Assembly (NCBI RefSeq): GCF_028769735.1
Contig: NC_088170.1
Coordinates: forward strand, 45,614,585-45,678,584
Length of the DNA stretch: 64,000 bases
Direction of reading: 5' to 3'
Origin: Zonotrichia leucophrys gambelii
Taxonomy: Eukaryota; Chordata; Aves; Passeriformes; Passerellidae
Positions 41,237 through 50,500 of the stretch are shown here, piece after piece. The notes beneath the pieces were generated by a model. The model was given only the letters and a program-made list of their open reading frames with translations, searched no databases and was not told where the DNA came from. Every line of letters starts with the position of its first letter. Position 1 is the first letter of the stretch. The translations under genes and the position numbers were made by a program.

Positions 41237-41479
41237 CTGTAATGGAATACTGGCTAATTAAAAGATTTTACAAAGTTAGAGTCTACTTGTTGTTTAGCTG
41301 CATTTTTTGTATCTAAGGTTTTTGCCAACTTTAAGAAAGTAGGAACACCAGAGAGACACGTCTAGGAACTGGCTGAATCTCTTCAGCTTCAAGCATTGCA
41401 GTCTTTATACGCAGAAGCATTTAACTAAGAACAGATTGTAGGACAAGCACCAGGCATGGAAAAGTAGCCACTTTAGGAA

Positions 41480-41760
41480 AAGTTATATCATTATAAGCAA
41501 ACAACAAACAAGAAACACAACAGTAACAAAAAATTCTCTCTCAGATGTCCAGGCTGTAGGGTAGCAGGAAAGCCACTCCATCAGGCTACCGGAGAACAGC
41601 CATTAACGGTGGTCCTCATAGGACAAATACAAGATGTGATAGAAGTTTATTAAAGCAGAAAAATACGGTAAGAGCTGCATTGAGTCCAGGGCCAAGCGCC
41701 GTGCACAGCACAACTCCCAGTTGCAGACACGATGCCAAGGAAGGGCAGCAGCACCCCGGA
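41480..41760 (-). mobile_element. Possible LTR piece with poly(A) signal, minus orientation
   Basis: Read on the minus strand, 'tttctgctttaataaactt' (AATAAA at 41651-41646) followed by 'ctatcacatcttgtatttg' resembles the R/U5 region of a retroviral LTR. No TATA box or clear ends can be assigned and the element would merge with the CpG island. It may equally be unique intron sequence that happens to contain AATAAA. Confidence 0.25.
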
Positions 41761-42297
41761 GTCGCTTCCAAGCCCATTCCCCCGCCCGAGCACGTCGCCT
41801 CCCACCGGCAGCAGGGCACGGCCGCCTGCCGCACCGCCTCCGCCAGGCGGAAGGCGCACAGAGCAGCGGTGCTTCTCGCTATTGACTCGGCCGGTTCTAT
41901 TTAATCCAGTCCCTCCCCACGGGAAATGGCTATCCCGGTAATCTGAGGGGCGAAGAAGGGAGGGATCGCACACGCGACTGAAGGCGGGCAGGCAGCTGCC
42001 GCCATCGGCGAGCGGCGCTTCCGCCGGCCCGGCAGGGCCCGCCCCGGGGGAGGCGCCGGCCGGGGGCGGGGGCAGGGGCGGGGCAGGGGCGGCACCGGCT
42101 GCGGGCGCGAGCTCTCGGTCGGGCCTGCCGCGCGGCGCCTGCCTGTCCCCGCCACCGCGCCTGGAGCCCCCTCTGCTCACGCCCGTCCCCGCTCCCTCCT
42201 CCACCAGCGGGCTCCCCGGCCCCTTCCCCGCCCCGGCCCTCCAAGCCTGCCCTGTTCCCGTGGCTCCGCCCGGCTCCCGGCCGCTCCCGCCGCTTAC

Positions 42298-42400
42298 CCT
42301 TTGCTCCGTTCCGTGGGGGGCGGGCCGCAGCCGGCCGCGTCACGTGACGCGCGGGCGCGGGGCCCGCGGTGCTCCCGGAACGGCCGCCCCGGGCGGGCCG
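42298..42400 (-). other. IMMP2L: Probable non-coding first exon of IMMP2L
   Basis: On the minus strand, AGCAAAGG is followed by GTAAGC at 42297-42292, a good donor site inside the CpG island. Exon 2 carries the ATG only three bases after its acceptor, so a 5' untranslated exon is required upstream. The transcription start cannot be read from sequence; 42400 is a nominal limit. An alternative donor, GTGAGC at 42180-42175, is also possible. Confidence 0.45.
42339..42348. promoter_or_regulatory. Palindromic E-box / CLEAR-type site
   Basis: GTCACGTGAC is a perfect 10-base palindrome matching the consensus bound by TFEB/TFE3/MITF (CLEAR) and by USF1/2. It is about 41 bases upstream of the predicted exon 1 donor, so close to or within the 5' untranslated exon. 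Binding is inferred from motif only. Confidence 0.6.
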
Positions 42401-42490
42401 CCTGAGGGGCCGCGGCTGCACCGCTTGGCCTGACGGGCTCGCCCTGTGCCGCACTCGGGGCCAGGCAGGCCCTGCGCGGTGTAACGTACT

Positions 42491-42829
42491 CGGCCTGGTC
42501 CTTTTTCAGCCCCGTAGTTACAGTTTGAGTCCCCAAAACATTGAGGATGCTGCATTGCAGTGGCTGCTTTCCTTCAGCGAGGATGGATATTCATATACAT
42601 AAGGATATATTCTTGTCGCCATTTTTTGGCGATTGGACAACAATAAATCTCTTTGGATATTCATATGTGTGAAAAGTGCATATTATATGGCTCTACGCAG
42701 ATATTTACTGTATGTATTTTGATGTACTGATTGCTATATTAACATTTTAATAATATAAATGTAGTCTTGTAGTTAAAAGGTAATTTTTGTAGTTAAAATA
42801 AGAACTATGTAAGTGGGATATTTTTTGAA
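42491..42829. other. Promoter-distal flank, no gene recognised
   Basis: Composition drops from GC-rich to AT-rich within about 100 bases. It has a short hairpin (tcgcca 42616-42621 / tggcga 42627-42632) and a direct repeat of ggatattcatat at 42585 and 42655. No exon or transposon identified. Confidence 0.5.
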
Positions 42830-43292
42830 GAAAGGAATGAGGCACTCACACCAGATGGCAGCCACAAGACACCTACATCGTTCAGAGAAAAGGAATTTAT
42901 TGTTCTCTTATCAGAAGAAACTGAATTCTTCCTGCCTAGCTAAAGATTGAAGGCGCCTTAGGATTAGGAGGAAGAAGTTGACGATGACCAGACCGAATCC
43001 TTTGTTTGAATGGAATTTATGCATCACGTAAGGAGTATATGAATATGCAACAGGCTATAGCTCTTAAGGGTTAATCCTTTGTTAACATGTGTCCTTTTTT
43101 GGGCTCGTGCTGCCCAGAAAAAGGTACCCGGACATCTGTAACTCTTTGTCTCTATTGTCTCATGTTTTCCTAATTCAAATTGTCCAAATTATTATGACTC
43201 TAATTGTACTACTATTTTTATAACCATTTTATTGCTATTAAACTTTTAAAATTAAAAAAAAAAAAAAAAAACAAGTGATTGGTGTTTTTCAC
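42830..43292 (+). mobile_element. ERVK-like solo LTR, sense to plus strand
   Basis: The distal part matches an avian ERVK-type LTR as I remember it: 'gaatatgcaacaggctata', 'ttaagggttaatcctttg', 'aaaaaggtacccggacatc', then 'attgctattaaacttttaa', an A-rich stretch (43254-43271), and the end 'gtgattggtgtttttcaca' at 43292. The 5' limit is uncertain, between about 42830 and 42950, and no clear target-site duplication was found. The element lies upstream of the IMMP2L promoter and points away from it. Confidence 0.65.
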
Positions 43293-44181
43293 AATATGTA
43301 ATATTGGGAGTTCTTAATATTTCGGTACAAAACTGTTTTGATCTTACATACAGTATAACCCACAGAAAAGTGCCGGATTTTTGTTCAGCAGATGACTTCC
43401 CCTAGAGCACCCAGGTGTGATGGGCACCGATGTCAGCCACATGTGGTGCATATAGAGCTGGCTGCATTGCACTGGCTTCATGGAGGGTGGCTGCGTTTTC
43501 CTGGCTGGTGCACATGGATACACTTGGGCTTGTGCTTTCATTCAGTGATTAGTTGTTTTTATCAGTTGCTGTAACAAGTGTGGGTGCCAGTATAGTCTGA
43601 AGAAGGAGGTTTTTCTACATAGCTCATGTACCTTCAAGAGTCAGTGGGCAAGTTCATGGAGGGAAAATCCATTACAGATTATCACTCACATAGAAAGTTA
43701 CCTCTGGCCCACGGCATTCCTAACTAGATGCTGGGAGACACTTCTACTAGTCAGGTCGTTGTTGGAAACCACTGTAAGATGCCACCTCTGCCTGTGTCTG
43801 TGCAGTCAGATATTTGCAATTTATTGCTAAAATGTTATTTTTAAGCTCAAATATAAAATTGTCCATAATTGAATTGATCTTGACTTCGAGGCTGAGCTAT
43901 CAAAGTATGAATGCATAGTTGTCTGTAATCTGACCATGTCTTTCTATAGAGATAAAATATTTCCACAGTTGTTGAGATAGGAGTCAGCTATCTTAAAAGA
44001 CACTGCAGTAGAGTACTTATTAATAAATTGAATGGCACACTTTAAGACCAATTCAGTACAAGGTACACATATTATGTACACATAAGCTATAAAATTTCTT
44101 GTTTCACACTTGTTACAAACACAACATGCCCAGCATCTTGTAAAATGTGAACCTTTCAGCAATGCTTACTGCTTTTAATGC
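43293..44181. other. Intergenic, nothing recognised
   Basis: Unique-looking DNA between two LTRs. Short open frames only; no repeat family or exon identified. Confidence 0.5.
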
Positions 44182-44783
44182 TGTTTTGTGGGGCTGGCAC
44201 AGAGGGTGGCTCAAGGTAATGGGGTTATCCCACAGTCATTTTGTGCCCAGAATTGTCACTAACCTAACAGCCTTCCCCCTCGCCTCCTCCTTGCCCCCTT
44301 CTCTGCCATGGCTCGGGGGATGTCATAATGGGTGAAGGGGGGCCTGGGGTCTCTTGCAGCGGTTGGAGCTGGAGCTGGTCGCTCCTTTCAGTGAGGGATA
44401 AGGACAGCACAGTGAGTGGATTTGACCTAAGATCCTGTTGCCCTGTTGGGTTTTTTGTTGGTTTTTTTTTCCTTCAGCACTGCGACCAGGGCCTGCCGGT
44501 TTGCTCACCTGCTTCCCTGCCCCTCGGGAGCTCAGGGCCAGCGGTGTGGTGCCAAACCCAGGACCGGGAGTGCCTCTTGCCGGCCCCCTGCGAGTTGGGC
44601 TCCGAGACTCCTGTTCACCGCTGGCTCTACACACACGCCTGCTCGCCTTCTCCCTGTTTCCCGGCCATTTGAGGGTCCAGGGCCAATGTGTGGGGTGCCA
44701 TAGGGATTGGGAGACAGTCATGTTTTCCATTCCAGGGAGGTTCCTGCCTTCCTTTGCAGACACCTGTCTTTTAAACCAGAACA
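44182..44783 (+). mobile_element. ERVL-like solo LTR with GC-rich body
   Basis: About 600 bases, starting 'tgttttgtggggctggcac' and ending 'cctgccttcctttgcagac' then 'ttttaaaccagaaca'. The terminal block is nearly the same as that closing the element at 19501-20198. The middle is GC- and CpG-rich and produces overlapping open frames in several phases (for example 44323-44784 minus), none with a recognisable domain. I read it as a solo LTR of the same or a related family, in the same orientation as the one in intron 3. Ends are approximate. Confidence 0.55.
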
Positions 44784-46809
44784 TGCTTAAAACATTTTTA
44801 TGAAAGAAACATAATTGGCTTTGGTGTGATTTTGTTTTCTGAAGTACATGATCTGATATATATCACTTGATGCCAACATACATGCTACTCAGGGAAAACC
44901 AGTGATTGTTACCCTATCTCAGTTTTTGTTTTCCTTTGACACACTTTTAAAGAAGCATTACCTTTACAATCAAATACGTCTTACTAACTTTGTTGCTGGT
45001 TAACCTTTATTTAATGCATTCTTTAACACATTTGAATATTGTGCTGTCTTTAATATTCTACAGGTAGGTTATCAGTGCACTGTGTAGAAATCAATAGAGT
45101 ATTTGGCCACTGCTGTGCACCATCTCCATTTCATGTAAATATTTTACTGTGAAACCTTCACTAATTGTTTGCAAATATTGCTGCAAAACACAATAATGTC
45201 TTTTTAATTGTAACATAAGAGAAACACCTTACAGGAATGTGCCTCAATGTTTCCATGCACTTGAAGCTGACAGTATGAAGTAATTCGCTCTAAAACTCCT
45301 GATCTGAAACTCTTCTCACGTGAAAGACTTTTGCTATAAACCTCTCAAAAATCAAATCATGGTTTATCAGTTCTCTTCATTTTGAAATCAGCTGTGTGCT
45401 AAGCAACTAGCAGGAAATGCCCATTCTTACTCTTTATTTAGTTGTGGATAAAGTGAAATTTATCAAAGCTGATACTAAAACTATGAGCTGCAAATGATAC
45501 ATTACCAATGTTTGCATCATTTTATTTTTCTTTTTTTTTTAATAAGTATTCTACAACAACTGCATTGGTACCCAAAAGTAAATGGCATAGTTTTTTGCTT
45601 TCAACTCTTACCAAGAAGGTACTGAATATGTTTTGCTGCTTCTATGCTTTGGTGCATCTGTGACTGAAATAAAGAAAAAATGAGCCCTTTTTACCCACTC
45701 CTTCAATTACTTTTCAGTTGAGAGTACCACTAAAACATTCTTGGCAATACACAAGATTTTTGCTCTACAATATCCTTTTAAAGACTCTCAACAGACTCTC
45801 AAACAGCAAGATTTAAGCTAAAAACAAATTTACTTTTGTTTCCTCCAGGTTAATTTCATTTTACATTTTAAGAGTACAGAAAATTTATGGGAAATATTCA
45901 AGACCTGCTTTAGTTAAAGTCCTTACATTTGCAAATACAACTATCTGTAGAGTATTTAAGGCATTTTTATCTTCCTCCATGTAGTAAAGGAATGAATGTT
46001 TGACTGGTGTTGAGTGTATTGCTCTGAGGGAGTGCGTTTTGGAGGAAAATACTGGGCCAGATCCATCTGCCTCAGAGCACAGGAAAGGTGCAGTGAAAAA
46101 AGGGCACAGGATCAGAAAGTCTGATTGCTTAATAGATATTGCAGATGAACACTTCATATAGTCCAGCTGCAGCTTGAAGAACTTATGGCCCAAGGGCAGC
46201 AATCAGTGGTGTGGCACAAAAGAGGGCAATAAATCTTAAACTTGCTATTGTACTGGAAAAAATATGATTGCAGCATCTTCAGTATTGTATTATTGCACAT
46301 CTCCATTCCATTACATGACTGGGAACCTAACTCCTGCTACCTTTCACCATCACATATTATTCATGTTATGCCTCATACACACTGAAACACAGTCTGGTCA
46401 GAATAAAGTAGATTTTGCTTACAGTTAGTCTGGCAAGACACAGAGCACTAGAAAGGTCTCTAGTGACCTCTACATTATGGAAAAAGAGAAGAATTAAAAT
46501 ACAAGAAATTTATTTTTGAAATGCTATCACAGATCAGTGAAAATAGCATAATCTTTGAAGGCTAGAAAATATATCAATAGCTTATGATAGTCAAGCTAAT
46601 CGTCTTGTGTTCCTTAAGGAACAGTTATTACGCTTATATTTTTGCTTAGGAAAGAAGGAAACAAACATGATTTGCAAAGTCAAGAGTCTGTTGTCAACAC
46701 AGGTAAATTCTTGACAGGCTCATTAAAGATTTTTCAGGTCAGATTTAATAATTACAAAGAAAAAAAAAAAAGAAAACAATGCTATTACAAGGAAAAAAAC
46801 CCATGTCTA
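44784..46809. other. Intergenic, nothing recognised
   Basis: AT-rich DNA with an A-rich run at about 46759-46771. The minus-strand open frame at 45885-46202 has no family signature. Confidence 0.5.
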
Positions 46810-47228
46810 TTGTAGACAGCCAAAGTTCTTATAACAATTCCTAACATTCACCTCCCTGGTGTTTTGCTCACCCTTCAGTGTTTTCCACAGGTCTTTAGAT
46901 GGTTTGGTTCGGTGTGATGGGAGTTGTTTGTTTGCTTTGTTACCCCTGCAACTGGTTTTTCCCAACCTCCCAGGTCAGTGTATTTTTAGCTGACCAACAC
47001 TGACTTGTTTACAACCCTGAAGTTTCCAGTGTCATCTTGCGCCTCCCCCCACTCCTATCATTCCAACACTGTAGTCCCCTGCATTGCATTATTATGATAA
47101 GGGCATAAACATTTCATTTTACCTGCTTGTTACCACTTCTATGTGTTATGATTGAAGTGCTTATTACCAATTATTACTGTGTGTTATGATTGTATCCCAA
47201 AATTATATAAAATTACCAAAAAATAAAA
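46810..47228 (+). mobile_element. Possible diverged LTR
   Basis: A C/T-rich stretch followed by a degenerate direct repeat (47125-47156 and 47159-47194, both ending in tgttatgattg), then 'ttatataaaatt' and 'aataaaac'. This order resembles the promoter and poly(A) end of an LTR, but the two signals are too close for a normal R region. The next base block is a CR1 end. The assignment is weak. Confidence 0.25.
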
Positions 47229-47560
47229 CACAGAAACATAGAATATCTCCATTTAAAAGGGATCCATAAAAATCTTTGAGTCCAGCTCCCCAGTCCCCAC
47301 AGGACTACATAAAGCATGTGGCTTAAGTAGTTGTTTAGATGTCCTTGAACATTGGCAGGTTTGTGGCTGTGACCACTTCCCTGGAGAGCCTGTTCCAGTG
47401 ACTGACCAGCCTTTCTGTGAAGAACCTTTTCCTTATGTCCAATCTGAACTTCCCCTTATCCAGATTCATTCAATTTCCTCACATCCTTCTGCCTATCACT
47501 GGTCACCAGAGTGGAAATCAGTACATTAGAGAAGTCCCTCCTGATCATTATAAGATTGTT
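47229..47560 (-). mobile_element. CR1 LINE fragment, 3' end, reverse orientation
   Basis: This reads as the reverse complement of CR1. It starts with the terminal octamer remnant 'cacagaaacatagaat', then 'gatccataaaaatctttgag' and 'tccagctcccc', 'gagcctgttccagtg', 'tgaagaaccttttccttat' and 'gtccaatctgaacttcccc'. About 330 bases of the 3' end are kept; the open frame at 47417-47614 is part of this repeat. Confidence 0.85.
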
Positions 47561-50500
47561 GTTGTAGGTAAGCAAAGTAAAACACTTTGTTACAGGAATG
47601 CTAAAGCAAGCTGAACAAAGCCTGACAAGTCCAGAAAATTTGCAAAATCAGAATAAAGTCCATGTTCTGCTGCTAGTCATAGCAATAATGTATTTACTGA
47701 GCCTGAGCTACTTGTCTACATGGGTCCTAAGTATTTAGAAATGTGAAAGTAACTCATCCTAATATTACTTATTGCTTACTACTCTTCAAGATATTTAACC
47801 AATTTAGCATTCAATTCTCCTATGTAATGTGTAAATCCTTATCTTGCTTTTAAGTGCAGAGGTCACAAAGGTCAGTAGCAAAATCCAAATGTAGAGCAAT
47901 CATTGTAGATTAATTATTATTAAATGCTTAGCATAAAGCAGACAACTTTTAGCTTACTATTACATGCAGTACATTCTTTCATTGTTGTCAGATTTAAAGG
48001 CTTACATTTATCTGCATTGGGTCTGTATTGAGTCAGTATTTCTGTGCTGTCCTTTCTCATTACAGAAGCTTTTTTTTTTCCTTCTCCTGTACGTGCACTT
48101 TAAAGGTGTGTAATTAACTGGTTGCAAGTCATTAGGCAGTTGATGAAGGGTGAATGAGGTGCTGATTTGTTTTCTTTATTTATATGTTTCCCATAATACT
48201 CTGTTGAGAGCAGGATGTGAAAGCATTTTTACCCTTTGTATTGTTCTTTGTTTCATCAGAGTAAGAAGTGGTTTGTGAAACCATTTGGAATTCCTCAAAT
48301 TCCATTAAACATTAGTGTTCAGGTAAGCCTAAATCAAAAACACAGTAAGTGCCATATGAACAAGCATTGCTGTCCCTGACACAAATAACCAGGTTAAGGA
48401 AGTACTTTCTTTCTAACTAGAGCAGTGTATCTGACCACTCTGAGCTTGTTGTTTAATAATATGCTGGTTTTGAAGACCTAGACAATTCAGGAGCTGTATC
48501 TTGTTTATTACTCAGTCCTCCCCTACCTTTTAGGTTTTAACCAGAGAGAATAATAATAGTGTGGGGCAACCCATCTTTCAACCAAGCAGTAGGGAGAGAG
48601 ACATTTTAAGACAGTTTCATTGCTGGGGTCTCACAAAGGCCCCCATTGTCTACTCTTTGTCAAAGGTGTCTACCGTGGAGAGTTTATAGCCACCTTTATT
48701 TTAACATTGCGTCTAACAAGCATAATAAATAGGTTGCACCATGAAAAGTCCATCCCCTTATGCATGTACCTCTGAAAACGTCTCTGGAAACCTCTCTGAA
48801 AAACACCACCCTTAATTATAGTGTACTAAGTAAAAATCAGCATGAGAGGTTTTCAGTGAGTGGGAGCTGAATTAGAAGTAGGGGAGCAGGCTGAGAGCTA
48901 CCAAGACAGAAACAGCTGAAAGAGCAGAGGCATGAAAAAATTAAACCGAGTGCATGGTGGAGTGTATTTAAATGGCAAATAATAGTCTGGAGGAACTGGT
49001 AGGAGACAAGCAGGGGACAAGCAAGCAGAAACATAATACAAAGTGTGGATGAATATGAAAGACAAATGGCAAAAACAAAGAGACCTTTATAATTGGCAGA
49101 AAATTAAGCTGTGTAATCACAAAATCCTGCTGTGACCGAACTCCCGTGCAATTACCGAATGGACACATATCCCAAGCGCAGCACTTTGAAGAGTGTGGCA
49201 ACACTTTCTGTGTCTTGTTTCCAGCTCAGCCCCTTTCCCCAGCCCGTCAGCAGCAGCTTGTGTGGTATCTTTGTTTTCTGCACGAGAACCCGGTAGGCAG
49301 AACCTCCCTGCGAGCAAACCCAAGGCTGGAGGGGCAGCTGTAATTAGCTCCTAGTCAGCACCATTAGTTCCTAGGGGCACCATCAAATCGTTCTCAAAAG
49401 GTTTTCTTCAGTAATGCTACACATAATTTCGTTCAATTTTCCCCCATCTATTGTTACTTTAGAAAGTATAATACATTCTTTTCTAAAATATTTAAAACAA
49501 GTATGCAACACAATGTTACAGGAGAGTAGTGGGTGTCACTGCTAGGGGCAATTGGCATTTCCATTTCCCTCTATTCAATATGTATTTTGAGGATCTTATT
49601 ACAGGTTGTTAGGCCACCATGTTCTGAGCACATCTTGTTTGTTAAAACAATTTTTACTTCTAATAGTATAGCCTGGGCTGAGTTAAAATGTTTTCTAAAT
49701 TACATAAGCACCATCTGAATCCAGAATCTCCAAAGAACAACTAGCTGCAGTCCTTTTGAAATCTCCCATGGGAAAAATTCCTTCCAAACATGAAATTAGA
49801 GCCAATAAACGACTAAGGCATCAGATGCAGAATTGAGACACTTAAATCCAGAGTTATTGTTCAAACACTGCTGCTTAGCTGTTGTATAACCTTGTGGATA
49901 TTTCCTCATTTGACCTGCAAGTTCTTTGTGAAATCCTCCTTTTCTGCAAGCTACACTTGCACACAGCTAAATCACAGCACTGAACGGACAAGGCTTTTAA
50001 ATCTGATATGAATTACCAGAGCATGACTTACATTTATCCCAAAGAATCAAAATTGTCAAAACATCTAACTTGCTTTAAAATAGCAGCATTTAGTGTACAA
50101 AGACCAATGTAGTTAGTGAAGTCTGCAGGGAAAGGGATTTTGATCCCAGTTTCCTCACTCAAATCTTTGGTTTCTTTCTGAAGCTCAGGAGTTTCTAGGG
50201 TTAATCCATACATCCCAGATTGACTCCATGTACAAGAGAGATATTGACTGCTGTTGCTAAAATGTAAAAGAAAATGGTAACTTAATACTGTAATTTAAAC
50301 AGGTCCTTATTCTTTCAGAGTGCTTAATGCCGATTCTAAAATTTCCTGCTGGACCTCAAGGGTTGAAGACAAAATGAGTAATTTCCAAAACCTGATCAGG
50401 TTGGCATAAAGTTTAGCTGCGGTACTTTGTAGGAGACATTTCTCAGCTGTATAGTTTAATTTCATACCTCTGAGTCATATTCAAGTTGTTTGGATAGAAA

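Larger units (their letters stand above)
33220..42297 (-). other. IMMP2L: IMMP2L intron 1
   Basis: About 9.1 kb between the probable non-coding exon 1 and the ATG-containing exon 2. It holds a nested foldback at 34981-35066, a palindrome cluster at 37738-37788, a 16-base poly(A) run at 41221-41236, a possible LTR piece with a minus-strand AATAAA near 41646, and the downstream half of the CpG island. No further exon or gene was recognised. The 5' limit depends on the exon 1 donor, so it is less certain than the 3' limit. Confidence 0.65.
41690..42490 (-). promoter_or_regulatory. IMMP2L: CpG-island promoter of IMMP2L
   Basis: About 800 bases of very GC-rich, CpG-dense DNA in an AT-rich setting: the only strong CpG island at a position expected for a gene start. 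It has GC boxes (ggggcggggc type, about 42062-42092), a perfect palindromic E-box GTCACGTGAC (42339-42348), GCGC-rich NRF1-like sequence next to it, and no TATA box, typical of a housekeeping mitochondrial gene. A minus-strand splice donor at 42297 and the downstream IMMP2L exons fix its direction. Long open frames in all frames here are a by-product of GC richness. Whether it also fires towards the right is unknown. Confidence 0.8.

Noticed and set aside
41650..42454. Overlapping long open frames on the minus strand (184 and 174 codons) and plus strand
   Set aside because: They lie in the CpG island, are composed of P, A, G and R, and occur in several phases at once: a GC-content effect.
44323..44803. 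Open frames of 114-153 codons in both directions
   Set aside because: They lie within the GC-rich body of an LTR and have no retroviral or cellular domain.
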